From Roseomonas indoligenes (GTDB lineage Bacteria > Pseudomonadota > Alphaproteobacteria > Acetobacterales > Acetobacteraceae): a DNA stretch of 50,331 nucleotides. Shown here piece by piece: positions 16,835-24,827 of the stretch. The DNA is taken from NCBI RefSeq assembly GCF_017813365.1, contig NZ_JAGIZA010000026.1, positions 1-50,331 on the forward strand, given 5' to 3'. A model generated the notes under the pieces. It was not told the origin of the DNA. It saw nothing but the letters and a program-made list of their open reading frames with translations, and did not search any database. The translations under genes and the position numbers were made by a program. Within the stretch, counting starts at the first letter, position 1, and each line of letters opens with the position of its first letter.

Positions 16835-18832
16835 TCAGAACGTCCCGCGGATCCCCGCAAGCGCGCTCCGGCCGGGGATAACGAAGCCGTTCGCCGGCTC
16901 ATAGCGGGAATTGCCGAGGTTCCGGATTTCCACGAAGCCGGCGACCTTCTCGACCACCGGCACCGTCGCGGTCAGGTTGAACACTGTGCCGCCGCGGTTC
17001 TTGCCAGGCGTGCCGATGGAGCTGCCGTCGTCGTTGTAGCGGGCGAAGGCGCCTTCGGGCGAGGGCCCGGTATAGACCAGTTCCGGAACCACGGTGATGC
17101 GCGCGGCCTGCGGCGCCTCCCACGGCACGGGCGCAGAGAGGCGCGCCGTCAGGCTGGCGAGGTTGCGGGCCCGCCGGGCCAGCGGCTGGTCGTTGGTGGT
17201 GTCGCGCGCCTCCTGCACGGTCCAGGTGCCGGTGAAGGAGAGCCAGTCGGCCGGCCGCACCGTCAGGGCGAACTCCCCGCCGCGGATCCGCGCGCGCTCG
17301 ACATTGAGCAGCGTGGTGAAGCTCGCGTCGTAGTTGATCAGGTTTCTCAGCCGGTTGTCGAAGTACAGCGCCGAGACCGTCGCCCAGGACGTCACGTCCG
17401 TCTCGATCCCGGCCTCCCAGGAGAAGCTCTCCTCCGGCTTCAGGTCCGGGTTGCCCTGGAAGAAGCCGGTGATAGTACCGAAGCGCTGGAAGAGCGAGGG
17501 GGCCTTGAAGGCGGTGCCGGCCGCGCTCCGCAGGCGGGAGGAGATCTCGGGCAGGGCGAGCACGCCGCCGACCCGCCAGCTCGTGAAGCCGTCATAGTTC
17601 TCAGGCGCGTCGTGCCGCAGCCCCGCGGTCAAATCCAGGCGCTCGTACAGCCTGCCCTGGACGGAGGCGTAGCCTGCGGCGGCCCTCTGCGAGGCATCCA
17701 CGGTCGTGCGGAAGAAGGCCGAACCGTTGGCACTGTCGGCGGTCTCCTTCTCCCACTGGCCACCGAACAGGACCGCCATGTCCGTCAGGGGGCCGGCGCT
17801 GGGGAGGCGCACGGTGTTGTCCCAGAACAGGGCCCGCCGGTCGGCACGATAGAGGTCGTCCGCCGTGGCTGTGGGGTTCGCCACGTCCGGCAGGTTGGTG
17901 TAGCGCCGCCGGTTCTGGCTGCCGTTGAGCGTCAGGCGGGTGCTCCAGGCGCCGCCGAACAGGTCCGTCGTGCTGCGCAGGTAGCCAAACCAGGACCGGT
18001 CCTGGGCAGTGTAGTTGGGGTCGTCGTTCGGTACGTTGTCGAGGCCGAGGGTGTTCTCGCGCCCCCGCACCAGGCCCTCGATCCGGGTGCGGCCCAGCAC
18101 CTCGCCCGGCACTGTCTCGCCGATGTTCAGGCCGAGCCGCACGGTCCCGATCGCGGAGCGCAGCCCGTCCCGCTCCCCGAGATTCGAGGTGAAGCGGGGC
18201 GCCACCGCGTTCGACCCGCGGGTGGACAGGCTCTGGCCGGTGACCTGGTAGTCGAAGGCGCCGACGGTCCCGCCCATGCCGGCGAAGCCGCGCACGGTCG
18301 AGTTGCTCCCGCCGGCAGCCTCGAAATAAGGCACCGCGGCGCGGTCGGCCGGGGCGGAGCGGGTGATGAGGTTCACCACGCCGCCGATCGCGGCCGATCC
18401 ATAGACCGCGGAGACGGGGCCGCGCACCACCTCGATGCGCTCGATGTCGCCCAGCAGCTCGTTGCCGAAGTTGAAGGCGCCGTTGGGGTCCGAAGGGTCG
18501 TTGATCGGCACGCCGTTCAGCAGCACCAGCACCTGGCGCGCATTGGTCCCGCGCGCGAAGCCGGAGGCCTGCTGGCCGAGGCCGCCGGACTGCACAAGCC
18601 GGAAGCCCGGCACGATCGCCAGGGCCTCGGCCAGGGTGGTGTATCCGTTCTCCTGGATCGTCCGGCGGTCGATCACCGTGACGGAAGCGGGGATGCGGTC
18701 CTGCGGCGTCGGGACGCGCGTCGCGGTCACCACCACCTCGGGCACGGTGGCTGGGTTGGTTGTTGTGAGGTCCTGCGCGATGGCTGGTCCCATCGGGGCA
18801 AGTACGATCAAGGCAAGGATCCGGCGCTTCAT
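16835..18832 (-). CDS. btuB: TonB-dependent cobalamin outer-membrane receptor
   Basis: 665 residues, slightly longer than E. coli BtuB. A signal peptide (MKRRILALIVLAPMGPAIAQ) is followed by a TonB box-like PEVVVTATR near 30-38, a plug domain (IPASVTVIDRRTIQ...VLVLLNGVPINDP...VVRGPVSAVYGSAAIGGVV) and a 22-strand-type barrel ending in the C-terminal Phe of GIRGTF expected for BAM recognition. It imports vitamin B12 with TonB energy. The assignment to cobalamin rather than a siderophore rests on the cobalamin riboswitch upstream. A Shine-Dalgarno GGAGG (18841-18845 complement) sits 8 nt before the ATG at 18832 and supports that start over longer open-frame starts. Confidence 0.93.
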   Translation of the reverse strand: MKRRILALIVLAPMGPAIAQDLTTTNPATVPEVVVTATRVPTPQDRIPASVTVIDRRTIQENGYTTLAEALAIVPGFRLVQSGGLGQQASGFARGTNARQVLVLLNGVPINDPSDPNGAFNFGNELLGDIERIEVVRGPVSAVYGSAAIGGVVNLITRSAPADRAAVPYFEAAGGSNSTVRGFAGMGGTVGAFDYQVTGQSLSTRGSNAVAPRFTSNLGERDGLRSAIGTVRLGLNIGETVPGEVLGRTRIEGLVRGRENTLGLDNVPNDDPNYTAQDRSWFGYLRSTTDLFGGAWSTRLTLNGSQNRRRYTNLPDVANPTATADDLYRADRRALFWDNTVRLPSAGPLTDMAVLFGGQWEKETADSANGSAFFRTTVDASQRAAAGYASVQGRLYERLDLTAGLRHDAPENYDGFTSWRVGGVLALPEISSRLRSAAGTAFKAPSLFQRFGTITGFFQGNPDLKPEESFSWEAGIETDVTSWATVSALYFDNRLRNLINYDASFTTLLNVERARIRGGEFALTVRPADWLSFTGTWTVQEARDTTNDQPLARRARNLASLTARLSAPVPWEAPQAARITVVPELVYTGPSPEGAFARYNDDGSSIGTPGKNRGGTVFNLTATVPVVEKVAGFVEIRNLGNSRYEPANGFVIPGRSALAGIRGTF

Positions 18833-18839
18833 CCGGTGG

Positions 18840-18919
18840 GCCTCCGTTGCACGGTCCGCGGTTCGCCCCGGCCGATGACTGGCCGGAACGGGCTTGCGTC
18901 GTGCTCGCATGACGGAGGC
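18840..18919 (-). promoter_or_regulatory. Shine-Dalgarno-sequestering stem of the btuB riboswitch
   Basis: The segment holding the btuB Shine-Dalgarno (plus-strand GCCTCCGT, 18840-18847) is perfectly complementary over 8 bp to plus-strand ACGGAGGC at 18912-18919. On the minus-strand transcript these pair to hide GGAGG, the expected OFF state of a translation-controlling expression platform. Confidence 0.65.
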
Positions 18920-18991
18920 GCGCCGGTTCATTGGCACGCCATGGGTCCGTTTGCGCCGGTGCTCCCCGCCCGGCACGCGCGAGACAACATC

Positions 18992-19186
18992 TGCGCCGGC
19001 CGGTCTCCTGGCTCGCGACGTGGCCGGCGAATGCCGGCCTGACGACCCCGCCTTCTCGCGCCGTTTCCGGCGCAATGGCGTGAGGGACCGTCGTCGTCGC
19101 CTACAGTTGCGGGGGCAGCTGCGGATCGGCGGCAGGATCGGCCGCGTCACGCATTCCCGTTTCAGCCCTTCCGGGCCACCGGCGCA
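18992..19186 (-). ncRNA. Cobalamin (B12) riboswitch aptamer
   Basis: Read on the minus strand: P1 closing arms TGCGCCGG (19186-19179) and CCGGCGCA (18999-18992) pair perfectly over 8 bp. Between them are the conserved core GCTGCCCCCGCAACTGTA near 19099-19118 and the B12 box AGCCAGGAGACCGGCC near 19013-18998. Their order and spacing match the Rfam cobalamin family. It should bind adenosyl- or other cobalamin and lower btuB expression when B12 is plentiful. The next 150 nt hold a sequestering stem for the btuB ribosome-binding site. Confidence 0.95.
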
Positions 19187-19196
19187 TGAGGGCGAA

Positions 19197-19224
19197 ACTA
19201 TGCGAGCCGGGGGCACGGCGTCCA
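19197..19224 (-). promoter_or_regulatory. Candidate btuB promoter
   Basis: Minus strand: -35 TGGACG (19224-19219), 16-nt spacer, -10 CATAGT (19202-19197). The predicted start falls within a few nucleotides of the P1 arm of the riboswitch, which is the expected arrangement. Nothing else is seen in 19225-19356. Confidence 0.5.
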
Positions 19225-19356
19225 GGCAGGGGGACCGCATCTCCGGGCAGGTGCGGCGGGCGGGCCACATCCCGGGCGGGGTAAAGGGCGGACTCCCGCC
19301 CCGGTTCGGCCGGGGTGCGCCACCGGGTCCTTGCGAGACTGGGAGGTGGAGCGGGC

Positions 19357-20019
19357 CTACTCCTTGCGCTTGGCCAACGCCTCGATCGTCAGGCGGAAGA
19401 AGGCCTCGGCGGCGCTGAGGCCTTGTGCCCGCGCATGGGCGTGGAGATCCAGAAGGCCTTTCTCGTCAAAGTGCCCCGGCGCGTGGCGGGCCGGCGCCGC
19501 GGGGCTGGCGGGCGCCTGCCGCCCCTTCCGCTCGTCGAGCAGCACCTCGGCACGGCCGGCGAGTTGCAGCATCCGGTCCCCCTGCGAGGAACTCAGCCCC
19601 TGCGGGCGGGGAACGGTGTCCACGACGCAGAGCGATCCAACCCGCAGGCCATCGGCCAGCCGGATCGGTGCCCCGGCGTAGAAGCGGACACGCGGCTCGC
19701 CCGTGACGAGGGGGTTCCCCGCCGTGCGCGGGTCCTTCGTCAGGTCAGAGATCACCAGCAGCTTCTCGTCGCCGGATGCCAGGGCGCAGACGGCGTGCTC
19801 GATGGGCGTTTCCGTCAGGTCGACCCCGACCCGCGCCTTGAACCACTGCCGTCTCCGGTCGAGCAGGCTCATCACGGCGATCGGGGTCTGGCAGAACCCG
19901 GCGGCCTCCTGGACCAGCCTGTCGAAGGCGGGCTCGGCCGGCGTGTCCATCACGGCGTACTCGGCCAGGGCGGCCTCTCTGCGGGTCGCGTCTTGGTCAG
20001 GATAGGGGCTGGCGGACAT
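19357..20019 (-). CDS. GAF domain protein
   Basis: 220 residues. One GAF domain spans roughly 20-175: DRLVQEAAGFCQTPIAVMSLLD opens the fold and the sequence continues through WFKARVGVDLTETP...CALASGDEKLLVISDLTKDPR...FYAGAPI to GLRVGSLCVVD. This subfamily often precedes histidine kinase or cyclase outputs; here it is stand-alone, with a 45-residue tail that has no output domain. Ligand unknown. The ATG at 20019 is chosen because the family begins just after it; the Shine-Dalgarno is weak. It lies 31 nt behind the small gene at 20051 and is probably cotranscribed with it. Cytosolic sensor or adaptor is the best guess. Confidence 0.82.
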   Translation of the reverse strand: MSASPYPDQDATRREAALAEYAVMDTPAEPAFDRLVQEAAGFCQTPIAVMSLLDRRRQWFKARVGVDLTETPIEHAVCALASGDEKLLVISDLTKDPRTAGNPLVTGEPRVRFYAGAPIRLADGLRVGSLCVVDTVPRPQGLSSSQGDRMLQLAGRAEVLLDERKGRQAPASPAAPARHAPGHFDEKGLLDLHAHARAQGLSAAEAFFRLTIEALAKRKE

Positions 20020-20050
20020 GCAGTCGGTACTCTGAAAAAGGGCCGGACAT

Positions 20051-20326
20051 TCAGGACTTATCCTGGACGACGCTCCAGGGACGGCCCGCCGATCCCGTCC
20101 TCTCCCGCAGCACCTCGGCGCACAGCGCCGCGATCGCGGCGCGGCCGGACATGCTCTGCACGGCATGCTCGGGCATGGGCGCGTGGGTCAGGACCCGGTC
20201 GAGCTGGCTGGCGAGCTCCTCGCGAAGCCGAACGACCGCAGCGTCGTCCAGGCCCCGGAGCATCTCCGAGAGGGCTGCCTTCATCGCCACTCGAAGATCG
20301 CCGGCCAGCGCGCCTTTGTCGATCAC
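20051..20326 (-). CDS. Small helical protein upstream of the GAF gene
   Basis: 91 residues from a GTG at 20326, which has GGAGAG 4 nt before it. An ATG at 20374 would add 16 residues (PLRPRSCSNSPAES) and is the alternative. The chain is helical: ALSEMLRGLDDAAVVRLREELASQLDRVLTH in the middle and a Met/Ala/Leu helix after it. No signal peptide, membrane segment or known domain. Its place ahead of the GAF gene, 31 nt away, suggests a partner or regulator. I do not recognise a function. Confidence 0.55.
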   Translation of the reverse strand: MIDKGALAGDLRVAMKAALSEMLRGLDDAAVVRLREELASQLDRVLTHAPMPEHAVQSMSGRAAIAALCAEVLRERTGSAGRPWSVVQDKS

Positions 20327-20492
20327 GCGGCTCTCCGCAGGGCTGTTGGAGCAAGATCGGGGCCGTAGGGGCATCGTCCCGACCAGTAACCGCAACGGCA
20401 CCTGCCTCGCAAGAGAATGACGGGGGGCGCAACAGACCGTCAGCCCAGGTCCCGAGCAGCAGCCCCCCCTGCCGCCGGCACCAGGGCCGGGA

Positions 20493-21419
20493 TCACCCGG
20501 GTTGGTGCAGCCGAAATCCGCGCCTCGGCCAGTCCACCGCGATGAGGCGGCCAGTCCCCGACAGGGTGACGAAGGCTGTCCGCATATCGTCGCCGCCGAA
20601 GCAGATATTCGTGCAGTACGACTCCGGCGCAGAATGAAATTCCACCAACTCGCCCGTCGGCGAAATGACGGAGATGCCGGATCGGACCAGCGTCGCGACG
20701 CAGATGTTGCCGTCCTCCTCCACCGCCAGGGAGTCGAAGCGCTGGTAGCCGGGCGGCCCGTAGAGGATCCGGCCACCGTTCGGGGAGGGCCATGGCTCCA
20801 TCCCGACCTCGCCGGGGGCCGTGACGGGATAGGCCCAGAGCCGGCTCGTCTCCGTCTCCGCGACATAGAGCGTGGCACCATCGGGCGAGAGGCCGACGCC
20901 GTTCGGCGTCATGGAGGGGAAGATCACCTCCCGGATCAGGCTGCCGTCACAGCGCGCGTAGTAGACGGCGCCACGGTCCATGCTGCGGGCCCGCACCTTG
21001 CCCAGGTCCGTGAACCAGAAGCCGCCATGGGCATCGAAGACGATGTCGTTCGGGCCGCTCAGGGGCCTGCCGTCGCATTCCCTGTAGAGAACCTCCGCCT
21101 TGCCGGTCGCCAGGTCCACGCGCTCGATCCGGCCGCTCGCATAATCCTCCGCTATGCCGATAGGGCGGAGGTAGCCGTCGGCCTGCTCCAGCCAGCGGAA
21201 GCCGCCGTTGTTGCAGACGTAGCAGGCCCCGTCCGGCCCGATCGCAGCCCCGTTGGGGCCGCCGCCCAGGCGCGCCACCACCTCGGCGCGGCCGGAGGGT
21301 GCGATCCGCGTCAGGGTTCCGCCCTCGATCTCGACGACCAGCAGGCTTCCATCGGGCAGCCAGACCGGGCCCTCGGGGAAACGCAGCCCGCGCGCCACCT
21401 CGCGCCCTATCAGATCCAT
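20493..21419 (-). CDS. SMP-30/gluconolactonase/LRE-family protein
   Basis: 308-residue six-bladed beta-propeller. Family members hydrolyse sugar lactones with a divalent metal. Likely metal ligands are E16 (FPEGPVW), N173 (TPNGVGLSPDG) and D229 (RFDSLAVEEDGN). SGPNDIVFD (121-129) and FWFTDLG (134-140) are further family signatures. It is the last gene of the HAAT operon, 24 nt after livF, together with an SDR and a beta-hydroxyacid-type dehydrogenase; that set suits oxidation of a sugar or polyol to a lactone, ring opening and reduction of a downstream aldehyde. The true substrate is unknown. No signal peptide, so cytosolic. Confidence 0.88.
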   Translation of the reverse strand: MDLIGREVARGLRFPEGPVWLPDGSLLVVEIEGGTLTRIAPSGRAEVVARLGGGPNGAAIGPDGACYVCNNGGFRWLEQADGYLRPIGIAEDYASGRIERVDLATGKAEVLYRECDGRPLSGPNDIVFDAHGGFWFTDLGKVRARSMDRGAVYYARCDGSLIREVIFPSMTPNGVGLSPDGATLYVAETETSRLWAYPVTAPGEVGMEPWPSPNGGRILYGPPGYQRFDSLAVEEDGNICVATLVRSGISVISPTGELVEFHSAPESYCTNICFGGDDMRTAFVTLSGTGRLIAVDWPRRGFRLHQPG

Positions 21420-21443
21420 CCCGCCCCCCTTTCGCGAATGCCG

Positions 21444-22181
21444 TCACGCCACCACCTCGCCCGCCCCGAGATAGGCGGCGATGGCCTCCTCCATCGCGGC
21501 CGGTTCCCGGAGCTCCGCCGCCTCCCGCCGGCCGAGCATCCGGCCGCCCCGCATGAAGTGCACCGCGTCCGACACGCGGACGGTAAGGCGGAAGTTCTGC
21601 TCCACCAGGATCATCGCCAGGCCCGTCTCGGCCCGCACCGCCTCCAGCTTCTCGAAAACCCGGCGCACCAGCAGCGGCGCGAGGCCGAGCGAGGGCTCGT
21701 CCAGCAGCAGCAGGCGGGGTCCTGCCATCAGCGCGCGGCCGATGGCCAGCATCTGCTGCTCCCCGCCGCTCAGGCGCCAGGCCGGGCTTGCCGCCCGCCC
21801 AGCGATTTCCGTGAAGATGCCGAGCACGGTGTCGCGCCGCCGCCGCCGCGTGGCGCCATCCAGGTGGAAGCCGCCGAGGGTGAGGTTCTCGTCCACGGAG
21901 AGGTTCGGCACGATCTCCCGCCCCTCCGGCACGTAGACGATGCCCGCGCGGACCAGCGCCCGCGCGTCCCGCACCGTGATGTCCTCGCCCTCCAGCAGCA
22001 CGCGGCCGGCATACTTCGGCACCAGCCCCGCAATCGCCTTCAGCACTGTGGACTTGCCCGCCCCATTGGCGCCCAGCAGGCCCACCGTGCCGCGCTGGGT
22101 CACCACGAGCCCGATGCCGCGCACCGCCGTGGCGGCGCCGTAGCGGACCTCGAGCCCCTCGACCCGGAGCAGCTCAGTCAT
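21444..22181 (-). CDS. Branched-chain-amino-acid-type ABC transporter ATP-binding protein (LivF type)
   Basis: 245 residues. Walker A GANGAGKST at 37-45, signature LSGGEQQM, Walker B LLLLDEP followed by SLGLAP, and the LivF-type LVEQNFRL stretch. Motor ATPase of a HAAT importer with the LivG-type partner encoded upstream, which it overlaps by 8 bp. Family members carry amino acids but also aromatic acids, amides and urea, so the name does not fix the ligand. Confidence 0.92.
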   Translation of the reverse strand: MTELLRVEGLEVRYGAATAVRGIGLVVTQRGTVGLLGANGAGKSTVLKAIAGLVPKYAGRVLLEGEDITVRDARALVRAGIVYVPEGREIVPNLSVDENLTLGGFHLDGATRRRRRDTVLGIFTEIAGRAASPAWRLSGGEQQMLAIGRALMAGPRLLLLDEPSLGLAPLLVRRVFEKLEAVRAETGLAMILVEQNFRLTVRVSDAVHFMRGGRMLGRREAAELREPAAMEEAIAAYLGAGEVVA

Positions 22182-22962
22182 CGGAATCCCCCAGGTAGAC
22201 GCGGATCACCTCGGGATCGGCACGGATCTCCGCCGGCGTCCCGCTCGCGATCCGCTGGCCGAAGTTCAGCACGTGGATGCGGTCGCAGAGCTGCATGATC
22301 AGGTCCATGTCGTGCTCCACCACCACGATGATCAGCTCCGGCGAGACCAGGCCGCGCAGCACGGCCGTCAGCTGCCGCGTCTCCGCGGGGTTCAGCCCCG
22401 CCGCGGGCTCGTCCAGCAGCAGGACGCGCGGGCGGGAGGCGATGGCGCGGGCGATCTCCACCAGGCGCTGCGTGCCGGGCGGCAGGCCGGCGGGGGTGAC
22501 ATCGCTGAAGGCGGCGAGGTCCAGCCGCCGCAGCACGTCCATCGCCGCCGCGCGCGCCTCCGCCCTCTCCGCCCGCCCGCCGGGCAGGGGCAGGAAGGCA
22601 TCCGCCCAGCCCGAGCGCCCGAGCCGCGCGCGGCCAAACATCACGTTCTCCAGCACGTCCAGTTCGGGGCAGAGCGCCACGTGCTGGAAGCTGCGCGAGA
22701 GGCCGGCGCGGGCGCGCCGGGCGGGCGGCATCCGCTCCAGCGACTGCCCGCCGAGGGCGATCCTTCCCTGTTGCGGGCGGTAGAGGCCGGTGAGGCAGTT
22801 GAACAGGCTCGTCTTGCCCGCCCCGTTCGGGCCGATCAGCCCGGTGACCTGCCCGGGCCGGAAGTCCATGCTGACCTCCTTCAGCACCCGGTGCCCGCCG
22901 AAGGAGAGGGAGACGGCCTCGACCGTCAACTCCGCCGCCGTGGCCGTTACGGCATCAAGCAT
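22174..22962 (-). CDS. Branched-chain-amino-acid-type ABC transporter ATP-binding protein (LivG type), unusual signature
   Basis: 262 residues. Walker A GPNGAGKTS at 44-52, Walker B LLLDEPAAGLNP, and the LivG C-terminal VEHDMDLIMQLCDRI. The ABC signature is odd: where LivG proteins usually show LSYGxQRxLEIA, this one reads LPPGTQRLVEIA, losing the canonical Ser. The second LivG in this window (43811) has the ordinary LAYGQLRLLEIA. The partner LivF signature is normal, so one of the two composite ATP sites may be catalytically weak. Overlaps livM and livF by 8 bp each. Confidence 0.9.
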   Translation of the reverse strand: MLDAVTATAAELTVEAVSLSFGGHRVLKEVSMDFRPGQVTGLIGPNGAGKTSLFNCLTGLYRPQQGRIALGGQSLERMPPARRARAGLSRSFQHVALCPELDVLENVMFGRARLGRSGWADAFLPLPGGRAERAEARAAAMDVLRRLDLAAFSDVTPAGLPPGTQRLVEIARAIASRPRVLLLDEPAAGLNPAETRQLTAVLRGLVSPELIIVVVEHDMDLIMQLCDRIHVLNFGQRIASGTPAEIRADPEVIRVYLGDSDD

Positions 22963-23944
22963 CCCGCCGCCCTCCGCCGAGCCGGGCGCGCAGCGCGGCC
23001 AGGACCTCTGCCGGGCGGTGGCCCAGGGTGACGACGGCCAGCAGCGCCGCGCCGTAGATAATCGGCACCCAGTCCCCCCAGGCCGCGAAGAGCTGGGGCA
23101 CGAGGGTGATGAAGGCCCCGCCGGCCAGAGCGCCGGCGAGGCCGAGCGACCCGAAGCTCACCACCGTGCCGACGAGCAGGTAGATGGCGGTGGAGAGGGT
23201 GAAGCTGTTCGGCGAGACGGTGGAGGCCGCGAAGGCGAGCAGTGCCCCGGCGGTGGACGCGATGGAGGCACTGATCGCGAAGGCGGCCAGGCGCGCATAG
23301 CCGCGGGAGAAGCCGAAGGCCTCGGCGGCCCGCGGATGGTCCCGCGCCGTCAGCAGCACCAGCCCCTGCCGGGAGCGCCGGAAGCGGGCAAGCAGCAGCA
23401 CGACCAGGGCAAGCACGACCAGGGGCAGGTAGTAGCGCTGCAGGTCCACCGACACGCCGGGGATGAGCGGGCGGGCGACATAGAGCCCTTCATACCCGCC
23501 GGCGATCGGGCCGAGCTGCAGGATCAGCTCCGGCACCGAGAGCGCGAGCGCCATGGTGGCGATGGCGAGATAGATGCCCGACAGCGCCCGGGACGGCCAG
23601 GCGAAGACGATGCCGAGCACCGCGCCGGCAGCGGCGGCCACGGGCAGGCCAATGCCGACGGAGAGGCCCAGCTCCCGTTCCACGATCGCCGTGCAGTAGG
23701 CGCCGAAGGCAAGGAAGAAGCTGTGCCCGATCGAGACCTCTCCGCCGTAGCGGAGGAGGAAGCCGACGGAGAGCACGGCCACCGCATTCGCCATGCAAAC
23801 CCCGACGCTGTAGGTCCAGAAGCCGCCCGCCACCGCGGGGACGAGCGCGAGGACGCCCAGCAGCAGCCAGACCGTCAGGCGGCGCGGCAGAGGCGGCGTC
23901 TCGGCAGTGGCCCTGGGGGCCAGCACGCTCACGGCCTCAGGCAC
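22955..23944 (-). CDS. Branched-chain-amino-acid-type ABC transporter permease (LivM type)
   Basis: 329-residue inner-membrane permease with about eight to ten helices. A cytoplasmic N-terminus of about 25 residues leads to the first helix (VWLLLGVLALVPAVAGG). GGEVSIGHSFFLAFGAYCTA (69-88) is the LivM signature segment, and ARDHPRAAEAFGFSR is the cytoplasmic coupling loop. The C-terminus ends on a short basic tail. Overlaps both neighbours by 8 bp, implying coupled translation. Confidence 0.92.
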   Translation of the reverse strand: MPEAVSVLAPRATAETPPLPRRLTVWLLLGVLALVPAVAGGFWTYSVGVCMANAVAVLSVGFLLRYGGEVSIGHSFFLAFGAYCTAIVERELGLSVGIGLPVAAAAGAVLGIVFAWPSRALSGIYLAIATMALALSVPELILQLGPIAGGYEGLYVARPLIPGVSVDLQRYYLPLVVLALVVLLLARFRRSRQGLVLLTARDHPRAAEAFGFSRGYARLAAFAISASIASTAGALLAFAASTVSPNSFTLSTAIYLLVGTVVSFGSLGLAGALAGGAFITLVPQLFAAWGDWVPIIYGAALLAVVTLGHRPAEVLAALRARLGGGRRDA

Positions 23945-24827
23945 GGGATCCCCCGCCGCGCTGGGGCAGGATGCCGCCCGGGAAAAGGTTCAGCGCCACG
24001 AGCATGAGGACGAGCAGGAAGGTGGCGCTCAGCTCCGATGTGACGAAGTAGCTGAACAGATTCATCGTGACCCCCACGATCAGCCCGCCGACGATGCTGC
24101 CGGGCAGGCTGGAGAAGCCGCCGAGCACCGCCGCGGCGAAGGATTGCAGCATGAAGGACGCGACCGTCGTCGAGCTCAGGAAGGTGCTGGGGATGATGAG
24201 CAGCGCCGCCGTGACGCCGAGCCCCGCCGCCACGCCCCAGGCAAGCCCCTGCACGGCGTGGATGTTCAGCCCGCAGACCCGGCTGGCGAAGGCGCTGGTG
24301 GAGACGGCGCGGAAGGCGATCCCGACCCGCGTCCGCTCGATCACGAGGAACAGGGCCGCGATCACGATGCCGGAGACGGCCAGCACGGTGATGTCGTAGG
24401 AGGTGACGCGGAGCCCGGCCACAGTCGCGCTCCAGTTCGGCACGGGCAGGTCGAGATTGACGATGTCCGCGCCGAACACCACCTGCACCACGCCTTGGAG
24501 GACGAGGCTGATGCCGAGGGTCGCAATGGTTCCCCGCAGGTCGGAGGCCTCCGACACCCGCGCGATGAGGCCATAGGCGACGAGTGCCAGCAGGACCACG
24601 ATCGCGAGCGCGATGAGGACGGCGGCGATCCAGCCGATGCCGCCCCCCGCCTGCGTCAGCCCGTACACGACGAAGCCGGCCAGGGCGGCCAGGTTGCCGT
24701 GCGCGAAGTTCACCACCCGCGTCGCCTTAAAGATCATCACCAGCCCCAGCGCGCCCATGGCGTAGAGGCAGCCCGTGACGATCCCCGTCCAGACGAGGGG
24801 GAGGAGGTCCTGCAGCAGGTCGCTCAT
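23937..24827 (-). CDS. Branched-chain-amino-acid-type ABC transporter permease (LivH type)
   Basis: 296-residue inner-membrane permease. It opens with GIVTGCLYAMGALGLVMIF and NFAHGNLAALAGF, both LivH hallmarks, and has about eight membrane helices. The conserved LPGSIVGGLIVG appears near the C-terminal third. Overlaps the dehydrogenase gene upstream by 4 bp and livM downstream by 8 bp. Confidence 0.92.
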   Translation of the reverse strand: MSDLLQDLLPLVWTGIVTGCLYAMGALGLVMIFKATRVVNFAHGNLAALAGFVVYGLTQAGGGIGWIAAVLIALAIVVLLALVAYGLIARVSEASDLRGTIATLGISLVLQGVVQVVFGADIVNLDLPVPNWSATVAGLRVTSYDITVLAVSGIVIAALFLVIERTRVGIAFRAVSTSAFASRVCGLNIHAVQGLAWGVAAGLGVTAALLIIPSTFLSSTTVASFMLQSFAAAVLGGFSSLPGSIVGGLIVGVTMNLFSYFVTSELSATFLLVLMLVALNLFPGGILPQRGGGSRA

